A stretch of 64,000 bases of DNA, taken from Bacillus sp. FJAT-49711 (GTDB taxonomy: Bacteria > Bacillota > Bacilli > Bacillales > Bacillaceae_C). The notes beneath the pieces are model-generated. The model made no database searches. It was given only the letters and a program-made list of their open reading frames with translations, and was not told the DNA's origin. This document shows, piece by piece, positions 8,131-17,082 of the stretch. Location of the stretch: positions 441,784 through 505,783 of the forward strand of contig NZ_JAGYPL010000003.1 of the NCBI RefSeq assembly GCF_018343715.1. The letters run 5' to 3'. The position numbers and the translations under genes are program-made. Every line of letters begins with the position of its first letter. Within the stretch, counting starts at the first letter, position 1.

Positions 8131-8856
8131 TCATAAACCTTTCATTGACTTTTTATAAAAGTCAACTATTTCGGGATACGATTGCATTTCTATTTTCCCT
8201 TTTTCATTAATAATGTAAGTTCCTCTTTTTATCCTTTCAAACCATCCATAATAGTTTTTATGAAGGATAGAGAGGGTTTTATCTCCTGTTCCGAATTCAC
8301 GCAAAAGCTTTGGAGAAAGTGGTCCAAACCGTTCAAGGCAGCAAGCGATATGAATGCAGTTTTCTTTATAAGCAGTCATGATTTTTGTCTGATTACTGCC
8401 ACCTATATTATAATCGCCATGCCTGCCTTCTATTTCTTTCATGATATTGTCCCTTTTTTTCCTGCTTACCTGCATGCTTTTATTTCGGTCAAAAAGACTT
8501 GGATGGATTTTAACCTCCACATACGCACCTGATTTTTGAAAAGACACAATCATGAGCCCTAATTCCAATCTTCTCATTAAATAGCAAATATCTTTCCATT
8601 TTTTCGTTCTTAGGCTGAATTTTGGTTTTGGTATTGCAATATAAACCATGTCTGTAAGACGCTGTCTTTTCGTAGCTTGAATTAAGAGATCGATATTTAA
8701 GGATAACTTTAATTCCACGATAACTAGATGTTCCTCCTTCAACGCCGCTACATCACAATGGTGTACCTCCCCATGAACCTTATATCCTAATCTCTTAAAA
8801 TATTGTTGAACTGGCTCATATAAATCAACTTCATATATTTTCATCATCTCGCCCAC
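8131..8856 (-). CDS. DUF2161-like protein, putative PD-(D/E)XK nuclease with C-terminal winged helix
   Basis: The N-terminal half has a PD-(D/E)XK core: an acidic helix (EPVQQYFKRLGY), then HHCDVAALKEEHLVIVELKLS, where the Asp of CDV and the E-L-K are the metal-binding and catalytic residues. The C-terminal part (FGPLSPKLLREFG ... YYGWFERIKRGTYIINEKG) looks like a winged helix. This two-domain layout fits the DUF2161 family, described as putative phosphodiesterases; the substrate is unknown. The start may be GTG at 8856 or the ATGs at 8847/8844; no clear binding site decides it. Confidence 0.7.
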   Translation of the reverse strand: MGEMMKIYEVDLYEPVQQYFKRLGYKVHGEVHHCDVAALKEEHLVIVELKLSLNIDLLIQATKRQRLTDMVYIAIPKPKFSLRTKKWKDICYLMRRLELGLMIVSFQKSGAYVEVKIHPSLFDRNKSMQVSRKKRDNIMKEIEGRHGDYNIGGSNQTKIMTAYKENCIHIACCLERFGPLSPKLLREFGTGDKTLSILHKNYYGWFERIKRGTYIINEKGKIEMQSYPEIVDFYKKSMKGL

Positions 8857-9014
8857 TTATTGAATATTTTCTTAATTAAATAATTATGAACAATCAAGCA
8901 GAATTATTGCAATATAATTTCAAACGAGTTATTATATCAAAAGTGCCTAATCCAATTATAAATGACTAACATTTATATGTGGAAAAATCTTATGAATAGA
9001 ACGGAGAAGACAAC

Positions 9015-9365
9015 ATGAAAAAACTATTATTTTTAATAATGGGTACTTTATTATTAACTGCAGCATGCGGAAATGGTGAAAAGCCAGCAGAAAAAGAAGA
9101 TGCCGTTGTAGAAAATAACGCATCCGAAACGAGTGAAGTAGCAAAATTCCCTGAATACTCCATCGTTAAAGAATACATTCCAAATGCTACATATAAAGAA
9201 AGTCTTGAAGAAGACAATGATGATCAACGTGTAATTTTATACGAAAATGAAGATGGAACAAGCTTCAAAAGTTTCTATTTAAAAACAAGGAATATTTTAC
9301 AAATCAGAGATCTTAAAGAAGATCGTTTGACTTATAATAAAATGTTCAATCCAGATAAACAATAA
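9015..9365 (+). CDS. small lipoprotein of unknown function
   Basis: The 116-residue protein begins with a short lipoprotein signal and lipobox LTAACG (Cys18). An acidic linker and a soluble domain rich in Glu and Lys follow. It is expected to be anchored on the outer face of the membrane. GGAGAAGACAAC precedes the ATG. No known domain is visible. It is a single-gene unit closed by the terminator at 9371-9405. Confidence 0.8.
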   Translation: MKKLLFLIMGTLLLTAACGNGEKPAEKEDAVVENNASETSEVAKFPEYSIVKEYIPNATYKESLEEDNDDQRVILYENEDGTSFKSFYLKTRNILQIRDLKEDRLTYNKMFNPDKQ

Positions 9366-9370
9366 ATGTA

Positions 9371-9405
9371 AAAGCTCCAATCTTTTATTAGATTGGAGCT
9401 TTTCT
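9371..9405 (+). terminator. terminator after the small lipoprotein
   Basis: AAAGCTCCAATC and GATTGGAGCTTT form a 12-bp stem with loop TTTTATTA, followed by a T-rich tract. Confidence 0.88.
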
Positions 9406-9474
9406 ATTTCCAGGAAGGAAAAAGAGATGTTTTAATTGAATCTATTTGTATCAACCATAAAGGGGTTTTTATAG

Positions 9475-9933
9475 ATGGAGCAGCGACATATCATTTTATT
9501 TAAGCAAATGGAAACGTATCGAAGTTATGTTTTAAGTGTACTGGAAGATGTCTCCATAGAAAAAGCAGAAATAATCCCTGAAGGATTCAGTAATAATATA
9601 CGCTGGAATTTAGGACATCTTTATCTTGATCAATATTTATGGATTCAGGCTGTAACAAAAGAAGATACTGCGGTTCCAGAAGAATTTAATAAATGGTTTG
9701 GATTTGGAACATCGCCAAAGAATTTCACAAGCGAAACTCCTACATACGAAGAACTTAAAGTTCTACTAACGAAGCAGCCTAATGAAATAAAAAGAGAATA
9801 TGGCAATAGATTGGAAGAAAAATTTTCTCCAACTGAGATGGGGATGCATACGATTGAACAAGTATTGGTTCGCACAATTTTTCACGAAGGAATGCATTTG
9901 CAAACAATTTTAGATATAAAGAAATTAATATAA
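9475..9933 (+). CDS. DinB-family protein
   Basis: The 152-residue four-helix protein has the DinB/YfiT metal-site histidines: H48 in NNIRWNLGHLYLDQY, and the two His of FHEGMHLQTI near the C-terminus. DinB-fold proteins are metal-dependent thiol transferases (bacillithiol in Firmicutes) or unknown. AAAGGGG lies before the ATG. Function beyond the fold is not predictable. Confidence 0.85.
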   Translation: MEQRHIILFKQMETYRSYVLSVLEDVSIEKAEIIPEGFSNNIRWNLGHLYLDQYLWIQAVTKEDTAVPEEFNKWFGFGTSPKNFTSETPTYEELKVLLTKQPNEIKREYGNRLEEKFSPTEMGMHTIEQVLVRTIFHEGMHLQTILDIKKLI

Positions 9934-9940
9934 GTTTGGT

Positions 9941-10033
9941 TGGCGGAGAAGGTGGGATTCGAACCCACGCGGCAGTTGCCCGCCCTAACGCATTTCGAGT
10001 GCGTCCCCTTCAGCCGGACTTGGGTACTTCTCC
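9941..10033 (-). tRNA. tRNA-Ser (anticodon CGA)
   Basis: The minus strand reads GGAGAAG at the 5' end and CTTCTCC-G-CCA at the 3' end. The 93-nt gene therefore has a 7-bp acceptor stem and an encoded CCA. The anticodon loop CTCGAAA, between ACGCA and TGCGT, gives CGA, which reads UCG. The long extra arm (GGGCGGGCAACTGCC region) and T-arm GTGGGTTCGAATCCCAC are typical of class II tRNA-Ser. It stands alone between dinB and an FMN reductase gene. Confidence 0.95.
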
Positions 10034-10202
10034 AAATATGAGGAATGCTTGTAATAGGTATTGAACCAATGTCATAGTCTTTGCGAGTGACCGCACAAAA
10101 AATTATATAACAGTTTCCTTTAAGAGTCTAATGATAAAATAAGCTATATTTATCAAGGGTATAATAAGAAATAGAAATTGGAGTTTGATTGGAGGAGGAC
10201 TT

Positions 10203-10748
10203 TTGAAGATTGTCGGTATTTCTGGTGCACTTTCAGGTCAAAAAACATCACAAATGGTTAACGATTGTTTATTTGCAGTGAAGAAAGCCAATTCAGATAT
10301 AGAACTTGAGTTAATTGATCTAAAGGATTTTGATATAGAGTTTATGAAAGGCTTGCCGTTATCTTTTTATAATGATGACACCCAAGCAGTCGTGAAAAAG
10401 ATTTTAAAAGCAGATTGTATAGTGATTGGTACGCCGATTTATCAAGCGTCGATATCTGGAAGCTTAAAAAACTTGTTGGATTTAATGCCGGAGCGAGCTT
10501 TTAAAGGTAAAGTTGTCGGTTATATTTCCAATGCCGGCTCGGATAAACATTTCATGGTAGCCCAATTCCATCTGGAGCCAATCATTCGTTTTCTCGGAGG
10601 GATAATTCCTCCAAAGAATATATTTGTTAACTTTGACCACTTTGATCCTGAAGATAATATCATCATCGATAAACGAGTGAAAGAAAGAATCACGGATTTT
10701 GGAACGATTCTTGTTAAGATGACAGAACAGTTAGGCAGTGATTATTAA
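10203..10748 (+). CDS. NADPH-dependent FMN reductase-like flavoprotein
   Basis: I prefer the TTG at 10203, just after GGAGGAGGA, which gives 181 residues beginning LKIVGISGALSG (first residue Met). The flavodoxin-like fold is clear: the phosphate loop GISGALSGQKTSQ and the flavin-contacting GTPIYQASISGSLKNLLDL motif, as in SsuE and azoreductase relatives. It probably reduces FMN or quinones with NAD(P)H in the cytosol. A terminator follows directly. The physiological partner is unknown. Confidence 0.85.
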   Translation: MKIVGISGALSGQKTSQMVNDCLFAVKKANSDIELELIDLKDFDIEFMKGLPLSFYNDDTQAVVKKILKADCIVIGTPIYQASISGSLKNLLDLMPERAFKGKVVGYISNAGSDKHFMVAQFHLEPIIRFLGGIIPPKNIFVNFDHFDPEDNIIIDKRVKERITDFGTILVKMTEQLGSDY

Positions 10749-10756
10749 GGATTTTG

Positions 10757-10787
10757 ACTCTCTTCTAGTGTGAAGAGAGTTTTTTTA
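10757..10787 (+). terminator. terminator after the flavin reductase gene
   Basis: ACTCTCTTC and GAAGAGAGT enclose TAGTGT and are followed by seven T. Confidence 0.9.
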
Positions 10788-10814
10788 TGAATATTTTTGG
10801 CTTTTTTGTTTTAA

Positions 10815-11072
10815 ATGTGTTCTTACATGCAATCTATGAATGCAAGACATGACTTTTTTCGCTTAATACAGTTCATTCGTCCAAACCATACCGTAAATGG
10901 ATTTATGGATACATACATTTGGGAAGATGATGTAGATATAATGTATGAAGATCTTAAGACAAAAGGCGCCATTTTGGAGGCGAAACTTATAAATCTGCTA
11001 TATGGTATGAGAGGAGTTCTTGTCTATGATGTAGATGGGTATCGTTTTTGTATTGGGGGACCTTCGAAATAA
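10815..11072 (+). pseudogene. remnant of a VOC (glyoxalase/bleomycin-resistance) family gene
   Basis: The 85-codon frame shows the C-terminal half of a VOC domain: DTYIWEDDVDIMYEDLKTKGA and the final strand DVDGYRFCIGGPSK. The first half of the fold is missing or replaced by unrelated sequence. The ATG has no ribosome binding site and lies just after a terminator. A truncated, probably silent relic is the simplest reading. Confidence 0.6.
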
Positions 11073-11439
11073 TACCTAATTTCGCCATTTAAGAACATTG
11101 GCATAACAGCTTTAGCAATACATCCAGAAACAAGTACATTCGTTTTTTACTCCTAAACCCTGATGATAGAAAATATCGATATAGGTGACGTGTACTGCTG
11201 GCTGTGCTCCACAAGCGTGGAACTTTACTGAAAAAACTATACTCTTTTAGATTCGTTTATTAATAATTTTACGTATAAATAATTTGTTAATAATGCATAG
11301 AATTTGTTGTATTAACACAGTCATTCTATCGGCATTTTCCCTAAAATCACCGTTTTTCACCCATTTCCAGCGCTACTGGTTTCATCTTCTTCCTGTGGAC
11401 ATAAACTGGATAGAGAACATGAACAAACGAGGTGATTAA
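11073..11439. other. gene-free stretch without recognisable feature
   Basis: About 370 bp of AT-rich DNA between the VOC remnant and the His-rich gene. Only the promoter and ribosome binding site of the downstream gene (AACGAGGTGATTAA before 11440) can be inferred. I see no RNA gene, repeat or conserved frame. Confidence 0.4.
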
Positions 11440-11724
11440 ATGGAAAGACAGTTTTATGGAAATCCCGGAATGCCTATGAATTATCCTATGGGTTACCAAG
11501 GCTACCCAATGCATCATTCTGGTTATCATCATGGTCACCACCATGGCCATCATCACGGGCATCACGGACATCATGGACACCATCACCATGGGCATCATCA
11601 CTATGGACTTGACCAAACCCAAATCCAGCTACAAAACCAAGCATACTCACCACATCATATGATGCACTATGGCCACCATCAACAACACCACAAGCCTCAT
11701 CATAAGAAGAAATACTATAAGTAA
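11440..11724 (+). CDS. histidine-rich protein
   Basis: The 94-residue protein has a Met/Tyr/Gly/Pro start (PGMPMNYPMGYQGYPM) and then a block of His-His-Gly repeats (about residues 30-54) such as HHGHHHGHHHGHHGHH. A second His cluster and a basic KKKYYK end follow. AGGTG precedes the ATG and a strong terminator follows, so it is expressed as a single gene. His-rich composition suggests metal binding; Gly/Tyr/His-rich small proteins in Bacillus are often spore-coat components. Neither role is proven. Confidence 0.75.
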   Translation: MERQFYGNPGMPMNYPMGYQGYPMHHSGYHHGHHHGHHHGHHGHHGHHHHGHHHYGLDQTQIQLQNQAYSPHHMMHYGHHQQHHKPHHKKKYYK

Positions 11725-11727
11725 AAG

Positions 11728-11763
11728 CCGAAGAAGATACGGGATATGCCGTATCTTCTTTTA
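11728..11763 (+). terminator. terminator after the His-rich gene
   Basis: GAAGAAGATACGG and CCGTATCTTCTT form a long stem followed by TTT. Confidence 0.88.
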
Positions 11764-11892
11764 TGCGGAATAGTATTAAATTCGATGCTAATTACTAGTT
11801 ACGTTTTAAGAAGCACTATTATCGACATTTTTTCCTTTGAAGATCAAGTTCGACAATTTGAACATTGCTGACCTTAACAGTCTCTTTCCAAC

Positions 11893-12170
11893 AAGTATGG
11901 GCACCAATAACAAAATTGATTACCTTCACCATCTCTTTTTCCAACACTAAGGGAACCAATAACACGATTGATTACCTTTACCATTTCTTTTTCAACGACT
12001 AAGGGAACCAATCATGCGATTGATTACCTTTGCCATCACTTTTTCAACGACTAAGGGAACCAATCATGCGATTGATTACCTTTGCCATCACTTTTTCAAC
12101 GACTAAGGGAACCAATCATGCGGTTGATTACCTTTACCATTTCTTTTTCAATGACTAAGGGAACCAATAC
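11893..12170. repeat. 52-bp tandem repeat array (about five units)
   Basis: AAGGGAACCAAT recurs at 11949, 12001, 12053, 12105 and 12157, exactly 52 bp apart. A more divergent copy, AAGTATGGGCACCAAT, lies at 11893. Each unit holds AATCATGCGATTGATTACC and then a TTTTTCAACGACT stretch. Units 2-4 are nearly identical. There are no unique spacers, so this is not a CRISPR. It fills the gap between the His-rich gene and mnmH and carries no long frame. Units resemble the array at 47590-47800. Confidence 0.9.
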
Positions 12171-12212
12171 GCTAGAAAAGCACAAGCATAAAAATTCTGT
12201 TTGTATTTCCCA

Positions 12213-13277
12213 TCAAATAGATGCCATTCTATTGCCTGCTTTCAAGTTTTGCTGATCTATCAGCTTTTTTATTTTCTCAACCGCTTCATCCACATTCCTA
12301 GCATTTAAGATCACTTTCTGACTCTCTGGATACTGGTCTGCCGTAAATTTGTATCGTGGATCGTAGTAGTATTCCAATAATAATCTTACAGCAATAGAAA
12401 ATTCCTCAATTTGTAAGCTTCTCTCTATCTCTGCGGCTATCGGAGTATGGATGCGCGGCTTTATTTTTTGAAATGCTTCCATACATTCAGCTTTATATTC
12501 CCAAGGTCGGTAATCGTCTAAAATATGCTGGACTCTTTCCTCAATTGGCACCTCGATAAAAATTTGGATGCCTTTTTCTTTGAGGTTATTCAATGAATTT
12601 GGCAGTACCGCTCTACCAATTCGTTTGCTCTCTCCTTCAAATATAACGTAAGGGGCACTGTGTAATTCAACTAAACGGTCGATTAAGAGGGAGTCGAACG
12701 TTTTCTGGTTATGAGGCTGCAATCCGATTTGTCCGAATATAGATCCTCGATGATTCGCCATGTGTTCTAAATCTATTACAGGGTACCCTTCATCTTGTAG
12801 TTTTCTTAAAATAAGAGTCTTGCCTGTACCGGTATTCCCATTAAGAATGAATGCTTTCTGAGTACATTGCATCTTTTCTAATTGATCGACAACCCATTTT
12901 CGATATGCCCGAACGCCTCCTTGAAGACGATTCGCTTTCACGTTCATTAAATCTAAAACCGTTGCGGATGTTTTGCTTCGCATCCCACCGCGCCAACAGA
13001 AAACGGTTATCTCCCCACCTATTTGTTTAAAAGCTTTAATAAAATCGGGGAGCTTGGCTGAAACAATTTCAAGACCACGATCTTGCGCTGCTTCCGGATT
13101 GACCTGTTTGTATAATGTCCCAATTTCCGCCCTTTCCTTATCATTAAACAGCGGAATATTTATGCTGCCTGGAATAGTCGAATGGTAAAATTCAGATGGA
13201 GACCTTACATCAATAAGTGAAATTTCCCCTTTTTCCCTCAATGCCATCACTTGTTCAATAGCTATGTCGCGGAACAT
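12213..13277 (-). CDS. mnmH: tRNA 2-selenouridine synthase (MnmH/SelU)
   Basis: The 354-residue protein has an N-terminal rhodanese domain with catalytic Cys94 in VFCWRGGMRS and a P-loop domain with GNTGTGKT at 147-154. This pairing is diagnostic of MnmH, which replaces sulfur by selenium at the wobble 2-thiouridine of tRNAs for Lys, Glu and Gln. Its selenium donor, selenophosphate, is made by SelD encoded 21 bp upstream on the same strand. The two form a selenouridine operon. The length is typical (about 350-370). Confidence 0.95.
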   Translation of the reverse strand: MFRDIAIEQVMALREKGEISLIDVRSPSEFYHSTIPGSINIPLFNDKERAEIGTLYKQVNPEAAQDRGLEIVSAKLPDFIKAFKQIGGEITVFCWRGGMRSKTSATVLDLMNVKANRLQGGVRAYRKWVVDQLEKMQCTQKAFILNGNTGTGKTLILRKLQDEGYPVIDLEHMANHRGSIFGQIGLQPHNQKTFDSLLIDRLVELHSAPYVIFEGESKRIGRAVLPNSLNNLKEKGIQIFIEVPIEERVQHILDDYRPWEYKAECMEAFQKIKPRIHTPIAAEIERSLQIEEFSIAVRLLLEYYYDPRYKFTADQYPESQKVILNARNVDEAVEKIKKLIDQQNLKAGNRMASI

Positions 13278-13298
13278 GGTATCTCTCCTCTTAACCTT

Positions 13299-14348
13299 TT
13301 AAATTACAACAATTTTACCTGAATGGTCGTCCATTACCTCACCAATAATAGCAGCTTCGACTCCAGCCTCAAGGAGTTCGGCTAAAAGTCCATCAGCTTC
13401 ATCACCCGCAATGGAAATTAATAGTCCTCCTGATGTAACGGCATCACATAAAATCCATTGGTCAATTGTATCCATATTTTCTGGAAAAGATACTGAATCC
13501 TGTATATGAGAGTGGTTATTTTTTGTTCCACCAGGAATAATACCTTGCTCCGCCAATTCCCTTACTCTATCTAAAACAGGAACCTGATCCTTTATAATTC
13601 GAATCCCCACTCCGCTTCCTTTCGCCATTTCTAACGAGTGGCCAAGCAGCCCGAATCCAGTAACATCTGTACAAGCATGAACATTAAAAGATTCCATCGT
13701 TTCGGCTGCTTTCTTATTTAAAGTTGCCATGACCCCTGTTACACGATTAATTTCCGATTCGTTCAATAATCCTTTTTTAAGAGAAGAGGTTAAAATTCCT
13801 ACACCAATCGGCTTTGTTAAAATTAATTTATCACCTGGTTCGGAACCTGCATTCGTTCTCACCTTTTCTGGATGAACCAAACCAGTTACAGCTAAGCCGA
13901 ATTTCGGCTCCTTGTCATCTATGGAATGACCGCCGACAAGCGCTGCTCCCGCTTCCTGCAACTTATCTGCAGCCCCTCGTAAAATTTCTGCTAATATGCT
14001 TTTATCTAATGTTGCAATTGGAAATGCCACAATATTGAGTGCAGTCAATGGCTTTCCTCCCATTGCGTATATATCACTAATAGCATTTGCAGCCGCAACT
14101 TGTCCAAATGAATAAGGATCATCTACAATTGGCGTGAAAAAATCAAGGGTTTGTACAATGGCTAAATCATCGGCTAGTCGATAAACCCCTGCATCATCGC
14201 TAGTATCAAGACCAACTAAAAGATTTGGGTTTGGACTGGCAGGTGGAAGCATTCGAATCACTTCAGATAAATCTGCGGGGCCAATCTTGCATCCACAACC
14301 ACCTTTTGAGGATAAAGAAGTAAGTTTAATTGCATCCATTTGGGGCAT
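13299..14348 (-). CDS. selD: selenide, water dikinase (selenophosphate synthase)
   Basis: The active-site motif KGGCGCK has catalytic Cys18 and Lys21 near the N-terminus, in the position of Cys or Sec in known SelD enzymes; here it is an ordinary TGC codon. The glycine-rich ATP-binding loop and NAISDIYAMGGKPLTALN are present. The 349-residue length is standard. It makes selenophosphate from selenide and ATP. Coupled only to mnmH here, with no selA/selB in the window, so tRNA modification is its evident use. Confidence 0.95.
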   Translation of the reverse strand: MPQMDAIKLTSLSSKGGCGCKIGPADLSEVIRMLPPASPNPNLLVGLDTSDDAGVYRLADDLAIVQTLDFFTPIVDDPYSFGQVAAANAISDIYAMGGKPLTALNIVAFPIATLDKSILAEILRGAADKLQEAGAALVGGHSIDDKEPKFGLAVTGLVHPEKVRTNAGSEPGDKLILTKPIGVGILTSSLKKGLLNESEINRVTGVMATLNKKAAETMESFNVHACTDVTGFGLLGHSLEMAKGSGVGIRIIKDQVPVLDRVRELAEQGIIPGGTKNNHSHIQDSVSFPENMDTIDQWILCDAVTSGGLLISIAGDEADGLLAELLEAGVEAAIIGEVMDDHSGKIVVI

Positions 14349-14515
14349 ACTTAATCAACCTTTCTGTTTGGTTTCAATATTATGTTTATTATAGATGATA
14401 TTCAGGCAACTTTTCTAATTAGAAACACTCCTTATATAATGGTTTTCCATTAATATTCATATCGCATTAGTGATACAATAACAGGGGCACATTTGCATAA
14501 GAGGAGTTTACATAT

Positions 14516-17041
14516 ATGAAGATCGAAAAAAAGCAGCTTTTTCAAGTGCTGAAAATATCATTTCCGCTCCTATTGTTAATATTAGCGGTCATGGAAATAC
14601 AAAAATCTGTTAAAGGGGTCGATTTGAATCTACTCCAACAAGAAGTAAGCCAATTACAAATATGGGAATTGGCCTTATTTTTCATTATTGCGCTTTGTGC
14701 CGTCTCACCGATGTTTTTATACGATGTGATGATTGTAAGATTGCTAGGAATTAAAATATCTCGCAGAAGGTTAGTGAAACAGTCTTTTATCGTAAATACC
14801 TTTTCTAATATTATCGGCTTCGGTGGTCTCGTCGGCTTACTGTTAAGAAGTTATTTTTATACGAAATACGATATAGAAAAACAAGGGTTACTAAAAACAA
14901 TTGCTTCTGTCACACTATTTTATCTTACTGGAATATCATTAATAGCCTGGATCATTCCGATTGGATATCGCAATTTCCCTTTATTTCAGGAAACTAAGTG
15001 GCTTATGCTTGCAGTATTGGCGGTCATTTTATATTTACCATTATTTATTGGTGTTTATATTTTTCAAAATAAACGAAAAAGTGGTTCACCTTTAAAACTT
15101 CAAGTAGCTGGCAAGCTCGTAATTGCTTCAGCGCTTGAATGGGCGGCCGTCTTCTTTGTTATTTGGTACTTAACTCATTTATTACATATTCCCGTTCCTT
15201 TATCTAGCTTAATCCCTATTTTCGTCATTGCCTCTTGCGCAGGGATTGTCAGTATGATTCCTGGAGGAATTGGATCATTTGACCTCGTTTTCCTTTGGGG
15301 AATGCAAATCTTTGGAATTCTTGATGAGAAGGTACTTTTTCTGCTCATATTGTATCGGCTTGGCTATTTTATTTTACCTTTCCTATTCGCTGTCATCCTA
15401 TTCATTAAGGAATATTGGGATAAATGGAATCGTTCATGGAATGACTTGCCAAATATTTTCTTTCAACGGGTTAGTCACATTTCTTTAACCGTTCTTATTT
15501 TTATTTCAGGACTAATTCTTTTGCTTTCAGCTGCTGTACCAGGCGTGTTGTACAGGCTGAAAATCGCGGAAGGATTTTTATCACAGCCCATTATGCAAAT
15601 TTCACATCAAATGACGGTTGCAGCTGGTTTTATTTTATTGGGTCTGTGTAGAGGAATTGAGTATAAAGTAAAAAGAGCATATTATTTGTCCATATTAGTA
15701 CTTTCTTTTGCAGCTATCTTTTCTGTGTTAAAAGGGATCGATTATGAAGAAACAATCTTTTTATTAATCGTGGCTGCCCTTTTATTTATGTCAAAAAAAC
15801 GATTTTACCGAGAAAGTTATGTGATAACTTGGGGGAAGGGCCTTTTCGACATTACTGTTGTCTTGATCATCACGGCCATGTATATATTTATTGGATATAT
15901 GAATTTACCAACATCAAAGTTCAATATTCCTGCTAGACTTCGTCCTCTTGTCATTACTGATTATTACGATTTATTTTACAGCGGGATCATTGGTATTGTC
16001 ATTGCAGCTTTCATTTTAGTTTTAGGTTATTTTATTCGGAAACCGAAGCTTATTGTGAATGAGCCCTCTACTCATCAGGAAGAAAAAATAATGGAACATA
16101 TTAAAAAGCATACAGGGACTGTGCTTTCCCATCTTATCTTTTTACATGATAAATTTGTTTTTTGGAATAAAAAAGAAACCGTTCTATTCAGCTATCAAAC
16201 ATATGCAGATAAAATTATAATTCTAGGTGACCCCGTAGGAATTAGAGAAGATTTTCCTTCTGCCATTGAAGAATTTCTAGAATCGGCAGACCGTTTTGGG
16301 TATCGGCTCGTTTTCTATGAGGCAAGCAATAAAGTCATTCCTCATTTACATGAGTATGGGTTTGATTTTTTCAAATTAGGTGAGGAGGCATTTGTCGATT
16401 TAGACGAATTTGCACTTACCGGGAAGAAAATGAAAGGGAAAAGAGCGATAAAAAATAAATTTGAAAAGGGAGGCTATTGGACAGAGCTGATTGATCCACC
16501 TTTTCAAACAGAGCTTTTACAACAATTAAAAGAGGTTTCAGATAAATGGCTTCATGGTAGAAGTGAGAAGGGCTTCTCACTCGGTTATTACGATGAACAT
16601 TACTTAAGTATGTCAAAGGTCATTGTAGTAAGAGGAGAAGAAGGAATCATTGGTTTCGCCAGTATCATGCCTATGTATGATGATGAAAAGACAATCTCTA
16701 TCGATCTGATGCGCTTTATTCCAGATGCTCCATCTGGAACAATGGATTATATTTTTATTTGTCTTTTTGAATGGGCAAAGGAATCCGGCTATCGTACATT
16801 TAATTTAGGGATGGCTCCCCTTTCCAATGTCGGACAATCGAAGTTTTCGTTTTTAAGCGAAAGAATGGCTGCTCAATTATTTTTACATGGTCACTTTCTT
16901 TACCACTTCAAAGGATTGAGAAATTTCAAGGAAAAATATGCAGATAAATGGGAGCCTAAATATTTGGCTTACCGAAAAAAATCGTCCCTAACTTTTACGA
17001 TGGCCCAAGTTACATTATTAATTAGTAAAAAAAGGGATTAG
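14516..17041 (+). CDS. mprF: phosphatidylglycerol lysyltransferase / flippase
   Basis: The 841-residue protein has an N-terminal multi-helix membrane flippase domain (about 1-500), including the SMIPGGIGSFD motif. A cytosolic DUF2156 aminoacyl-transferase domain follows (about 540-841) with GDPVGIREDF, MRFIPDAPSGTMDYIF and FNLGMAPLSNVG. This is the complete MprF layout: it adds lysine from Lys-tRNA to phosphatidylglycerol and flips the product, reducing binding of cationic peptides. GAGGAG precedes the ATG. Single gene between divergent selD and a terminator. Confidence 0.95.
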   Translation: MKIEKKQLFQVLKISFPLLLLILAVMEIQKSVKGVDLNLLQQEVSQLQIWELALFFIIALCAVSPMFLYDVMIVRLLGIKISRRRLVKQSFIVNTFSNIIGFGGLVGLLLRSYFYTKYDIEKQGLLKTIASVTLFYLTGISLIAWIIPIGYRNFPLFQETKWLMLAVLAVILYLPLFIGVYIFQNKRKSGSPLKLQVAGKLVIASALEWAAVFFVIWYLTHLLHIPVPLSSLIPIFVIASCAGIVSMIPGGIGSFDLVFLWGMQIFGILDEKVLFLLILYRLGYFILPFLFAVILFIKEYWDKWNRSWNDLPNIFFQRVSHISLTVLIFISGLILLLSAAVPGVLYRLKIAEGFLSQPIMQISHQMTVAAGFILLGLCRGIEYKVKRAYYLSILVLSFAAIFSVLKGIDYEETIFLLIVAALLFMSKKRFYRESYVITWGKGLFDITVVLIITAMYIFIGYMNLPTSKFNIPARLRPLVITDYYDLFYSGIIGIVIAAFILVLGYFIRKPKLIVNEPSTHQEEKIMEHIKKHTGTVLSHLIFLHDKFVFWNKKETVLFSYQTYADKIIILGDPVGIREDFPSAIEEFLESADRFGYRLVFYEASNKVIPHLHEYGFDFFKLGEEAFVDLDEFALTGKKMKGKRAIKNKFEKGGYWTELIDPPFQTELLQQLKEVSDKWLHGRSEKGFSLGYYDEHYLSMSKVIVVRGEEGIIGFASIMPMYDDEKTISIDLMRFIPDAPSGTMDYIFICLFEWAKESGYRTFNLGMAPLSNVGQSKFSFLSERMAAQLFLHGHFLYHFKGLRNFKEKYADKWEPKYLAYRKKSSLTFTMAQVTLLISKKRD

Positions 17042-17048
17042 AAAATTA

Positions 17049-17079
17049 AAGTCCGATTACCATCGCGGTAATCGGACTT
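17049..17079. terminator. bidirectional terminator between mprF and the EcsC-family gene
   Basis: AAGTCCGATTACC and GGTAATCGGACTT form a 13-bp perfect stem around ATCGC. The flanks are T-rich to the right and A-rich to the left, so it can serve both convergent genes. Confidence 0.85.
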
Positions 17080-17082
17080 GAT

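Noticed and set aside
11347-11622. Met/Val-rich minus-strand frame opposite the His-rich gene
   Set aside because: Antisense shadow of CAT/CAC codons; no ribosome binding site.
11893-12170. CRISPR array
   Set aside because: Units are contiguous and alike with no unique spacers; no cas genes nearby.
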